Assembly: GCF_022539665.2 (NCBI RefSeq)
Contig: NC_081334.1
Location: 5,860,424 to 5,924,423 of the forward strand
DNA from: Daphnia carinata
Taxonomy: Eukaryota; Arthropoda; Branchiopoda; Diplostraca; Daphniidae
Direction: 5' to 3'
DNA: 64,000 bases
The translations under genes were made by a program, and so were the position numbers. Position 1 is the first letter of the stretch; each line of letters begins with the position of its first letter. Positions 54,044-64,000 of this stretch are shown here, in pieces. The notes beneath the pieces are model-generated. The model was given only the letters and a program-made list of their open reading frames with translations. It searched no databases and was not told the DNA's origin.

Positions 54044-56580
54044 ATGCCTTCCAGTCAGCCACTACCTCCAAAAGAAAATGCCCTGTTCAAAAGAATTCTG
54101 GTAGGATGAGTGTTAGAATAATGGGGAAGACATACAATTTTAGCTTTAATTTAATCTCGAACCTTTACAATTTACAGAAAAGTTACGAACAAAAGCAGTA
54201 TAAAAATGGACTTAAGTTTGCCAAACAAATTCTCAGCAACCCAAAGTTTGCTGAACATGGAGGTACACTGTTGAGCCACATATTTACTCTTAGAGTTTTC
54301 TTGTATTGTAATCACATTTTTTTGTATGGTTTAGAAACACTGTCAATGAAGGGGTTGACCCTCAATTGTATGGGCAGGAAGGAAGAGGCTTATGAACATG
54401 TACGCAGAGGTCTCCGTAATGATCTTCAGTCTCATGTCTGTTGGCATGTCTATGGTCTGCTTCAAAGATCAGATAAAAAGTATGATGAGGCAATCAAATG
54501 CTACCGCAATGCATTGAAATGGGATAAAGACAATGTTCAAATATTGAGGGACTTGTCACTTCTTCAGATCCAGATGCGTGATCTTGAAGGATATAGAGTG
54601 AGTGACTTGCATGAGTTATTTTTTACCTTGTCTCCCGTCTTCTTAATTTTTAAAATCCTGATTTCTTTTTTTGTATTTCTTGGTAAATTTTAGGACACCA
54701 GGTACTCTCTCTTGAGGTTACGGCCTGGTCAACGAGCTTCTTGGATTGGATTTGCCATGGCTTATCATCTCCTTCATGATTATGACAATGCTCTCCAAGT
54801 GTTGGAAGATTTCAGAAAAACTCTAACAGTGAGTTTCACTAGTTAATATTTAGTAAGATCCTTGACTAGCATTTTTTTATTGCCAGAAATCCAACTATGA
54901 CTATGAACAGAGTGAGCTTTTACTCTACATGCATCAAGTTATGTTTGAAGGTGGTCTCTACCAGAAATCACTTTCTCATCTTCAGCAGTTTGAAGACCAA
55001 ATTTGTGATAAATTAAGTCTGATGGAAGCACGAGGTATTTAGTTTCATGATTAAAATCCAACAGAAGTCTGATACCTGCAACTCGTTATCTAGCTCAACT
55101 CTACCTCAAGCTCGATCGCAAACATGAAGCCGAAGAAGAATACCGTAAATTGTTGAATCGCAACCCCGACAATCGACAGTATTACTTTGGATTAGAAGAA
55201 GCCCGTGGATTAACTACAGAAGATGAAAAGCTGAAGCTCTACGCTGAGCTTCGCGAGTCCTTCCCACGAGCTGCGTTGGCCCGAAGAATACCATTGAACT
55301 ATGCCAGTGGCGAAATGTTCCGCATCCTAGTAGACCAATATCTTCGTCGGGCACTGCACAAAGGCGCTCCTCCTTTATTCGTAGATTTACGTTCGCTCTA
55401 CACACAGCCGGGCAAGGCGGCCGTCATTGAAGAACTTTTACTTGGCTACATAGCTAGTTTAACAAAATGTGAACGATTCGACGAACAAGGTTTTCTGCGC
55501 ATTTAAAGTATAAAATTTTTGTCTCACGAATGCTTATCTTCGGTTTCGTTTTACAATTTTTTTTTAGATGCGAAGGACAGTCCAGCAGAGCCAGCTTCAG
55601 CTATCCTGTGGACTTACTATTATCTAGCTCAGCATTACGACTTCCATAAGGATTCCGCTAAAGCAATGCATTACATTAATTTGGCTATAGAACACACTCC
55701 CACACTGATCGAGCTCTATGTGACAAAAGGGCGATTATATAAGGTCTGTCCTGTTCTACAGTTCCTTTTTAAATTCATGCAGCATTATTTTTGTGTTATA
55801 GCATGCCGGAAATCCGATCGAAGCATACCGTTGCTTGGATGAGGCTCAGTCTTTAGACACTGCCGATCGGTATATCAATTCAAAATGCGCAAAATATATG
55901 CTGAGAGCTAACCTTATCGACGAAGCAGAAATGACGTGCTCAAAATTTACAAGGGTCAGTTGTCTTGTCGCATTTCCCGATAATGATAATAATGGAATCT
56001 TTCATTTCTTGAATTCAGGAGGGTGTTTCAGCTATGGAGAATTTGAACGAAATGCAGTGCATGTGGTTCCAAACCGAATGTGCGGTGGCATATCAACGTA
56101 TGGGAAAATGGGGGGAGGCATTGAAGAAATGCCATGAAGTAGAAAGGGTACGTTAATTCTAACATCTCTTTGCGTATTGCGTATTTCACCTTTTAAAATA
56201 ATGTGATTTTCTGTTAACAGCATTTTATCGAAATCATCGAAGATCAGTTTGATTTCCATACGTACTGTATGCGAAAAATGACGCTGCGAGCTTATGTCGG
56301 TCTTCTTCGTCTGGAAGACGTCCTGCGCTCACACCCTTTCTATTTCAGTGCTGCACGATGCGCCATTGAAGTCTACTTACACTTGCACGATCATCCACTT
56401 CGCGACGAGCCAACAAAAGAGGAGCTCCAAGAGGGTAAGGAACTTGATTTGGCCTTATTCTATTTAGTAGAAAAAACGCGCACGAAGAAACGAAAAAGAG
56501 AAGGGATTTTTGCTATCCATCACGTTGCGTTGTTCCCTTTCGCCGATTACGAGGCACATCAGATCGCACGCTACGATTAG
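54044..56580 (+). CDS. NAA15: N-alpha-acetyltransferase 15, NatA auxiliary subunit, C-terminus missing
   Basis: Ten exons: 54044-54100, 54178-54262, 54335-54597, 54694-54828, 54887-55034, 55094-55489, 55568-55743, 55802-55954, 56019-56147, then 56221 onward. The first 585 residues align throughout with NAA15, a TPR-superhelix protein that holds NAA10 on the ribosome (family knowledge). Landmarks: [92 protein letters not shown]. Family proteins run to about 860 residues. Here homology stops at residue 585, exactly at a strong donor (56435, GTAAGG). The remaining frame to the stop at 56580 encodes 48 unrelated residues. I find none of the Lys-rich or C-terminal helical sequence downstream. Either later exons lie beyond the window across an unusually long intron, or the gene or assembly is broken here. 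Confidence 0.85.
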
Positions 56581-57908
56581 ACAACACAATACCCACATCA
56601 AGGCAGACAATGTGTTGGTGACCATCTGTCGTGCAAAAATGGTTTCTCACATGGCAGTGCCCAAGCCACGGAAGACTAACCTCAGTCCGATGACTAATCA
56701 AGAGTGAAACCAACCACCGTGGTTGTCTAGTCATGACGGTATCAATTCGAAGGTGTCACCATTTTTGTGGTTAAAGTCCGCGAAGCTCGCACTTTTTCGG
56801 GGATTGTGTAGATAATTTAGAGCTCTTGTAAGTAGAATTGCAGGAAAAGTGGCTTTGGACTGGCAATAGTTAAATGGGAAAATTAGATTGCTTTTCATAG
56901 AAAGTTCTTGTGGAACCCCTCTACAAAACGCGGAATAGAGAAAGGCGTATGAAGTAAAGTTGCCCTCCTGCTACCGGTTTCGATTCAAACAGGTTGAATT
57001 GCATAATAATTGGAGCTCCAGATTTTATTGACTTTACGAGAATCATAATTGATGCTCAAGTGCACGCCCGACTCTCTTCCTGTATGAGCGAACAACGTCT
57101 ACTTTCTCCAATCTTGGTTTGCATAGTAATGGGGAAAAAAGGGCACTCCTTATGTCATTTCTAATGCAATTCGTACATTGTCGTCCTTTTACTAGTCATA
57201 GCTTTTATACCCCTTTCCCTTTTTCACCTTATGGCCTAAGTGCGTTTTGTTCTCTGCGTTGCGTGTGATGTTGATTTGGTTAGCATTTTCGGATGGATTT
57301 TTTTTTTGTCTGGTTTGACCGTCCGGACGGAGAGAGTTGAAGAAATTATAAAAGACTAGCTTTCGGGAAAAAGCTATGGTCGACAGGGGGACTGGGGATG
57401 GAATCGTGAAGTTCGTACTTTCACCTGTAATTTCACCGAAGGATAAAGGTTTCGTGAGACTGTCGTTGGAAGGGGAAGGTCTAGCGTGCCCCCGAGTCAT
57501 TCGGGTCACGGCCGGAATACCCGTAGTATACGAACTCTCGTATTCCGATTTTGTTTCTCGCTCGTTGTGTGGTGAGTGGGGCCGCCGTAGTCCTTTCGCT
57601 CTGCATGAATAAAGAAAACCAATCGACTCCCCATTGGTTTGTACCTTCCCAAAACTCGCGCTCTCTCTCTCTCACGTAAGGCCGGATTGATTGTTAAAAA
57701 TACGAAAACAAAGAGTTTGAAAACCGGTTCCAACGACCTGTATTTCGATTAATTGTTTCTCCGTCGAAATTGCATACACGAGTAATGACTGTACAACACT
57801 TGAACGGGCAAAACAGTAAAAAGCAAAAAAAGCAATGAGAAAAGATGAGAAACACTGAAAATTCGATTGGAATGTATTGTCAAGTTTAAAAAAAAATTAA
57901 TTAGACCA
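56581..57908. other. Intergenic region after NAA15
   Basis: 1.3 kb in which the missing NAA15 exons would be expected, but no matching Lys/Arg-rich or helical coding sequence is seen in any plus-strand frame. An AATAAA occurs at 57608-57613. Confidence 0.5.
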
Positions 57909-60146
57909 TCATCGCCTTCCTCCCAGATTGTACGAATAGCTACCCCCGCCGATGCGGTACACTGCAACAAAATTTGCTGGTTTTTCTCTATTGCTTGTCG
58001 TAACCGTCGGCTGCTGGTCTGTCGGTTGACTCAAACTTTCGTATTTTGGGTGTTGAATTTGATGGGCATAGATAGCTGCGTATGGATTCCAGTTCTGCGG
58101 TGGGTTGGGGCGGAGCAAATCAGGGTCGATGATCTCACTGTCGGGGTTGATGGCCGGCCGTGGCGGCTTGAAGTTGACGTTGATGTCGCTTTCTAAGCTG
58201 ACTGGGGCCGTTTTTATTGGCAAATAAGCAGGGTGTTGTTGACTGGGAACGTTGTGGTTAGGCTGAGTAGATTGGGGCACGGATAACTTGACAGGATTTT
58301 GGTTTCCTGCAATAGGATCTTGCGGTATGTAAAACGGTGGGTAGCCTTGTTGATAACTGTATCCAAATGGTTGATACTGTTGTACAACTTGGGGCACTTT
58401 GCTCACTTCTTTGAATGACGTGTCGAACAGGGTAGCTTTTATTGGCGCGATCTGCGGGTTGGAATCAACAGCAAGAATCGGTTTGATCGGGTTGGTGGGC
58501 GGTTTATGCGCAATCGGCGTGTAAGCTGGCACTTTCGGAGCGTGTTGTTTAAAACCATGTAGACCATCAAGTTGGCCGGTTGGCAAATGCCCCGGTGGAG
58601 GAATGTTATGTGGCCGCGGTTGGGGTGGGCGGGCAGCTGGTGGAGAAACTTTTTTATAGTAGTTGGGTAAGTTGAAGGGCGGAAGGAACAGCTTTGGTGA
58701 AATCTCTACGTTGATTACTTCGGAACTGTTGCGTGGGGCGAAGAAGTGAACGGGAGGTGGGACGAAAATTCCGGGTCCGAAAGGACCAGGTGGTTGAGCT
58801 GTTGTGTTGTGTGTGGGGTAGTAGAACTCAACAGGCCGTTCGGGAAATAAGGGAGTAAACGGTACGTCTTCTTCGTCATCGACGAGCGTAACGTTAGCAT
58901 TGGGACCGTTTACTGGTGGAAGGTCTGCCGGAGCTGCAGGTCGGAAGCCCCCTGGTGCTCCAGGTGGAAATCCAGGCGGCCGTTGAAGTCCTCCTGGTGG
59001 ACCCGCTTGAGGATTTCCAGCTTGAAATGGTGGCGTTCCACCGGGAAAGCCGTTCAATCCAGATGGTGGCGGTGGTCCTTGCGTGCCGTTGAACAAAGCG
59101 AATCCTTGTCCTGGTGGCGGGCCACCCTGAGGGAAGGGGAAATTACCGCCAGTTGGGCCAGCAGACTGGAACGGATCTCTGATGTCGTTATCGCTAAATT
59201 CTTTTTCTTCGGTCCAATGGGGAGCAGGCGGTGGCAAGAAAGGGAAAGGGAGGAAGTTTGGATCTTCGGGGAAATTGGGTGGCTGTTCGTTGCTTTCGCC
59301 CAATCCGCCCGGAATAAAAGGGAAAAATGGCAAATCGCTCGGATTTTTGCTATTGAAATCGGGATTGAAAAAATTGAAAGTAGCATCCGTTTCGTTACTG
59401 GGATAGAAAACAGTTCCAGGCTCTGGAGGAGGGGGCGGCAAAGGCGCCGGAGCTTGATAATCACTAATGGGTGGTCCAGGAGGATCGGCCGTGTAAGGTT
59501 TCTTGAAATTGAATCCTCTGACGACAAAGAGGTCGTCGTCGGCCAAATAGACCTCGCTGGGTTCGAGTCCACCCAAATCTTTGTGCTGTAGCGAATTGAG
59601 ATTTGCTTCCTCCTGTTCCTTGGTGCGGATGCTGTTTTTGGGTGGGAAAATGTCGTTCAATAGGATGTATGGATTTCCTGGCTTTCCAGCATCCTTTAGA
59701 AGAGGCACTCCAGTTGAATTCTTTGCGCTTGTGGCGGCCGGTTTTTCTTTATCGGAATCGGTCGTCACCTTAACCGCTTCCACCGTTGCCTTGGCCGGAA
59801 TGGGAGGAAGCGAAGGTGCCACAACCGTCGTGGCTGGTTTGTTAATTACCGTACCTGGAACGTGACTCGTTTTCGGCACATTGCCAATTGGGGCTCGATC
59901 GTGGGTAGTAGATTTGTCGCAAGGTTGCTCTGGGGCGAGGGGTTGCAATTGGAGTTTATCAGCTGCCGGCCTTACGACGGGTATCAAGCGACCAGCGCCC
60001 ACCCGAGATGGTATCTCATCCGGCCATCTCCATCTGGCTGCTTGACGTTTGTTGTGACCAGGGCTCTCCGTTCCTCCAGCTTGCGCGATATGAGACACTA
60101 GGGCCGCCACCACCAAGATCAGTGCTAACCTTGGGCGCTGCCACAT
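57909..60146 (-). CDS. Proline-rich secreted protein
   Basis: One uninterrupted frame of 745 residues. The ATG at 60146 begins an Arg-containing start and a hydrophobic core (LALILVVAALVSHIAQA), a clear signal peptide of about 23 residues, followed by a possible basic processing site (NKRQ near 32-35). An acceptor-like TTGCAG directly precedes the ATG, so a non-coding first exon upstream is likely. The mature part is rich in Pro, Gly, Phe and Asn, with irregular PPG/FPP clusters (about 200-560) but no exact tandem repeat, few Cys, and a Tyr/Gly end (YSYNLGGRR). I recognise no domain. Composition suggests an extracellular matrix, cuticle or mucus-associated protein. Pro-rich sequence changes fast, so a lineage-restricted gene is plausible. 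Confidence 0.8.
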   Translation of the reverse strand: MWQRPRLALILVVAALVSHIAQAGGTESPGHNKRQAARWRWPDEIPSRVGAGRLIPVVRPAADKLQLQPLAPEQPCDKSTTHDRAPIGNVPKTSHVPGTVINKPATTVVAPSLPPIPAKATVEAVKVTTDSDKEKPAATSAKNSTGVPLLKDAGKPGNPYILLNDIFPPKNSIRTKEQEEANLNSLQHKDLGGLEPSEVYLADDDLFVVRGFNFKKPYTADPPGPPISDYQAPAPLPPPPPEPGTVFYPSNETDATFNFFNPDFNSKNPSDLPFFPFIPGGLGESNEQPPNFPEDPNFLPFPFLPPPAPHWTEEKEFSDNDIRDPFQSAGPTGGNFPFPQGGPPPGQGFALFNGTQGPPPPSGLNGFPGGTPPFQAGNPQAGPPGGLQRPPGFPPGAPGGFRPAAPADLPPVNGPNANVTLVDDEEDVPFTPLFPERPVEFYYPTHNTTAQPPGPFGPGIFVPPPVHFFAPRNSSEVINVEISPKLFLPPFNLPNYYKKVSPPAARPPQPRPHNIPPPGHLPTGQLDGLHGFKQHAPKVPAYTPIAHKPPTNPIKPILAVDSNPQIAPIKATLFDTSFKEVSKVPQVVQQYQPFGYSYQQGYPPFYIPQDPIAGNQNPVKLSVPQSTQPNHNVPSQQHPAYLPIKTAPVSLESDINVNFKPPRPAINPDSEIIDPDLLRPNPPQNWNPYAAIYAHQIQHPKYESLSQPTDQQPTVTTSNREKPANFVAVYRIGGGSYSYNLGGRR

Positions 60147-63100
60147 CTGCAATAGAATCAGACAATCATTTAGAGATCATTTTTTTTTCTGTCTTTTAAG
60201 GGAAACAAAATCAATTGAATGAATGTGATATTCTTGTTTGAACATGGGATCTAATTCCCAGCCTCTTGCGTGCTATGTGTAGGTGAATGGAAATAAGGCG
60301 TTTGCTTTTCCATTTCCAGGGTTACCGTCTTACCTGAACGACTTTCTAACTCTCGACTCAGCTTCTCAGTTCCTCTCTCTTTCATTTTTGCTTTTTAAGG
60401 CCTGTTTCAAAATAGGAAACGCTAAAAAATTTTTACTTCAGCTTTTTTTTTTGTCGTGCATTTTGAATTCCGTGGCGCTTTACTATTGGCTATGGTCGAG
60501 TCACATTGCCAAGGTTGGCGTTAATTGTTGTGCCTGAGATTTCGCTATTATTCCGTACTTTTCTGCGGCGTTAAAGTCTGATATGCACCATAAACACGGA
60601 AGCCTTTTCCGTTGATTTTGACCGATTTTTTCACCTTGAAACCGCAGTCTATGAAAGTAAACAACGTAAATACCTTTCGGACCGAATTCGAATGTTTTTG
60701 GCCACACTCTTTGTTTTTACGACATCTTGTAGCCTTTGCTGTTCACGTGCCGAATATCGAGAATGTAAATCAGTGTTTAGCCTTGTCGAGTGTCATGAGT
60801 AATTTATTCATCACTTTTTGGGAAGAAAGAAAAAAAATGTTGGGGTATTTTTCGAAAATGGTTTCGCGAAATTGACGTTTAAGTTGAGAACCCAGACGTC
60901 AAGGAGAGAAACGCGGAAGTAGTTTCTCGTTTTTCCAAAAGGGCGAGGTTTTCAGACTATACCGAACGTTGGAACCACTGGAAGGAGGGAAAATGATACG
61001 TGATGGCATTGACGCTTCATGATCGTCCTTGATCTATTGTTATTATTGCGGCATATCATTCGTTAGTTACAAGCTTGGGCGTGGATCAGTTGAAAACGAG
61101 TGTTGATGAAGGGTGCGTTTTTGATTCCGGTTTCTTAATCGGGAATTCGTCGAAAGTTAACCATACTTCCAATCAAGTGTCGGGTTTGCTTTTATTGACC
61201 TCGCTAGTACCGCCGGAATCCATCCCGTATTTGAAGACGAGGGTAGGGAATCCCGATAAGGACTGATGCTAATTTGCATGTACCACACCTTGTCGTTGAC
61301 GGGAACCAACTCGCAACGGAAACTCGGCTGCCGTTTCATGGGGGTCGTCGATTTTCCTTTTACTGATATGGGTTTTTGGACAACGACGTCCAGCCGGGTT
61401 GATTCTAATCAACAATATCACAAAAGGCCAGAAAAAAAACAGTCGCTAGTTTTCGGAATGAAAGTTAGGGACAATAATTTAAATGGCTAGGCTTCGGGGT
61501 AATATCGTCGTAAACGATGGCGTAGACTTTCTGTTGTGTTTCTTGTATATCTCAATCCTCCCTTTTGCCGGCCATCCATATTTGGCTTGTGCACATAAAG
61601 CATTTAAAGTCCAATAGAACATGGTCATTAGAAAAAGAGGGACCAAGCTGATTGCCCAATCGTTTTACTACACCTTCAGTTTGTTTTCAATACTTTAAAC
61701 GCCGGTCATAAATAGGGTGCTTTAACCGGTCTTATTTGAGGAGTATCTCGTTGAAACTCCGAATGTCAATTAAAATAAAAGCAATAGTATTTTTTGTTTC
61801 ATTTCCTTGACCTGTGTGACGTAAAAGAAAGGCTGGGCAAAAGTAGAAAATCGAGATTGACGATAGCAAAGTGATTCCCCAAAAAAAGAAGTGTGTGGGA
61901 ACACGTTGGATTGCCCGCTTTAGTTTCGCATCAAGAAAAACCTTCACCTAAAAAAGAATCAAACAAAGTAGATGCTCTCCCTTACGAATTCGTAACAGAT
62001 GGGTAGGATAGAAAAGATAGCAGCTCTCCTTTTCTTTTTGAGCACTAGGTGATTGTTTTGGTTTTCAGTTCAAAGATCACGATGAAAATCTCTTTTCACG
62101 CGGGGTCTCACGTGGGGTTATGATAACCGGCCTTTGTGTTTCTATTTTTCCCATTCCTGTTCTATTTCTCTTTAATTTCATTCGCTCTCTTTGTGTTTTG
62201 CTTCATCGCCTTAGTAAGCGAGTCTCATCTCGGTAGGTGAATTCGAAAACGATTTGAATTCTATTGGAGTTCAACACACGCATCCATCATACTGTTGAAT
62301 GGCTTTTAGGGCCAAGGCCGGTCTTCTTCGTTGGTCTAATCCGATCCGATCTTCTTTTTTTAAACATTGAGAAAGAGTCTTCTTTCTTTTTGCCTACCCA
62401 CCGTATTTCCTACTTGTCACAGTTTCTTTTTTTCCCCCTGTTCTGGAGAAATAACTGATTGATTTTCGACGGAGGGAAACGATCGAGATAAGAGGTTTGA
62501 CGAATACCATTGGGTTTGCCCACATGCAAACTATGTTTGGCCAATAGTTTTGGCGAGTTTCAACGTTGCGTGCAAGAATGTTGTTAACGCCCATTGCAAG
62601 AAGAGGGAGACTATTGTCGTTAAAAGAAAAAAAACAGACGGCTGTGACAAATCCATCTGTAATTCATTTTTGTGTGGAAAAACGAAGATAAAAACTTCAG
62701 AAAATTGAGGACAAGGTCGTGCTTTTCTCTTTTTTTTTTCTTTCCCTTGATTACTTTTCCACGCGTTACTGGTCGAGCTGTTGGTTAACGGTTAGTGGTC
62801 GCCATAACTGCCTTGTTGTCTTCAAGATCGATCTGCTTTGCTAGCTACGACATTTTTCGGACACGATAAATTTAAGAAAAAAAAAGGAAGGAAATAAGTA
62901 GACCGAATGCGTTTGATACGCAAAGTTGCGAGTCTTCATATCTTGTTTGGCCATCATACTCTCACTTTTCCATCTTCTAATGTCGTTTGTTATTTCCACT
63001 TTTTTCTCTCTCGTTGTTGGCTCGTACGACGCACGACAAGAATGCGGAGAAAGCGAAAAAAGAGCTGTGCGACCTGTCGAACCGTTAGATTTGCCAAAAA

Positions 63101-64000
63101 GAAAATCGCCGTGTTTCTCCGGTTGCTTATCGTCTTGTATCACGGAGAATCTTCGAAAAAAAAATCGTGATGCACGTGCCAAATGGCAAAACGATGCATA
63201 ACTTATGTTCTTGGCAAAAACGAATAAGCAAATCACGTTGAAATTACGATACACTTTCCCTCATCGCCTGTCCGTGTTTGTCGAATAGCACACACCCCTC
63301 CGCGTGTTTACAAAGAAAACAAATAATTAGACAGAGAAAGAAAAATGAGAAAACGAGCAAGTAATCGTTAGGGCGATGTCTCGACGAACCAGAAGTTTTT
63401 AACAAGTTTTTTTTATCTGCCATGCTTCGAGCTCGAATGAAAATTGTATTTTGTGAAAACGTTGTTTTGTTTTTTTACCTTTTCGTTTAAACAGAGAGAC
63501 CGTCCGGTCTCTGCTGGATTTGGTCAATGATTCCAAAAGCACTTGACACTGCAAAACTGTAGTTTAAAAAAGAAACCGCACTGCTGTTCAACAATTGAGC
63601 TATTTGGTTGAGAAAAAAAAGATCGTGCAAGTGAAAGCGGTTCTCGCTTTCTCTTTTTTGGTTGTTGTCAGAGCTCCTGTTCGGTCTGCGTCGGAACAGC
63701 GACTGACGGAAGCAGTAGGGATTGCATCGGTAGTCGTTATCTTCTATACGCAGGGCAACTCCCACACGAAGTAGCCAAAAAAGACTAACGCTCCATTTTG
63801 TACGTCGAACGTTCTTACACATGACCTTCCGACACGTACGCAATTTTGCCGTACATTCTTACGTCGTTTCGTTTGAACTCGATGGTCAACTGGAGTGAGA
63901 GGGGGACTTGATTTCCAACTCGCTTTTTTTGTTTTTGCGTACGTGAGTCATTATTCCGTGAAAACGGAAGTGATGCACGCTAACCAAATAAAAGTAAACA
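60147..64000. other. Right-hand non-coding region
   Basis: 3.9 kb without a recognisable gene. It probably includes the promoter and 5' exon or intron of the proline-rich gene. Open frames here are short, mostly start at non-ATG codons and have no family resemblance. Poly-A and poly-T runs are frequent. Confidence 0.5.

Noticed and set aside
59540-59580. tRNA B-box-like string on the plus strand
   Set aside because: It lies inside the proline-rich coding frame, and there is no A-box or cloverleaf around it.
58983-59591. Plus-strand 202-codon frame
   Set aside because: It is the antisense shadow of the proline-rich gene.
63487-63843. 118-codon minus-strand frame near the right edge
   Set aside because: It starts at a TTG codon, has no recognisable domain and is flanked by low-complexity DNA.

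Overview
The window is animal nuclear DNA with spliced genes. Exons of 15 to about 3,000 bases are joined mostly by short GT-AG introns (often 55-90 bp, a few of 2-4 kb). Intergenic DNA is rich in homopolymers and dinucleotide repeats. The protein families and the compact layout fit an arthropod, most likely a cladoceran crustacean of the Daphnia type. That attribution is inference from general character; no marker gene for species is present. No tRNA, rRNA, CRISPR, prokaryotic operon or clear transposon was found. All exon coordinates below come from reading splice sites by eye and checking that phases join.

Layout. 1-2455: simple-repeat DNA upstream of a PDZ gene. 2456-11437 (+): long disordered protein with two C-terminal PDZ domains, resembling pro-interleukin-16/PDZD2. 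12113-17671 (-): five tightly packed housekeeping genes, in transcription order MED7, TYW5, PSMG3, GPN2, PTAR1. Within this run the PSMG3 stop and GPN2 start are only 8 nt apart. 18202-23942 (+): Tec-family tyrosine kinase (Btk29A type), head to head with MED7. 24390-25843 (-): proteasome lid subunit PSMD13/Rpn9. 26028-29902 (+): exosome nuclease DIS3/Rrp44, head to head with PSMD13 across 184 bp. 30398-31755 (-): cyclin G. 34185-36918 (+) and 49562-52118 (+): two MFSD6-type major facilitator transporters. They flank a large DUF288/STELLO-like type II membrane glycosyltransferase-like gene at 39535-48140 (+). 52504-53480 (-): Rab33. 54044-56580 (+): NAA15, the NatA auxiliary subunit, whose C-terminal third is absent. 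57909-60146 (-): uninterrupted gene for a proline-rich secreted protein. 60147-64000: no gene recognised.

How the genes relate. Most are unrelated core eukaryotic functions: transcription (MED7), tRNA modification (TYW5), proteasome assembly and lid (PSMG3, PSMD13), RNA polymerase II assembly (GPN2), Rab/protein prenylation (PTAR1), Rab trafficking (RAB33), RNA decay (DIS3), cell cycle (cyclin G) and N-terminal acetylation (NAA15). The organisation is more notable than any shared pathway. There are three head-to-head pairs, two convergent pairs whose poly(A) signals lie about 40-45 bp apart, one possibly dicistronic pair, and one tandem transporter duplication. The best candidates for something undescribed are the PSMG3-GPN2 dicistron-like arrangement, the STELLO-like animal protein with an altered acidic motif and a glycan-rich insertion, and the NAA15 that breaks off exactly at a consensus splice donor.
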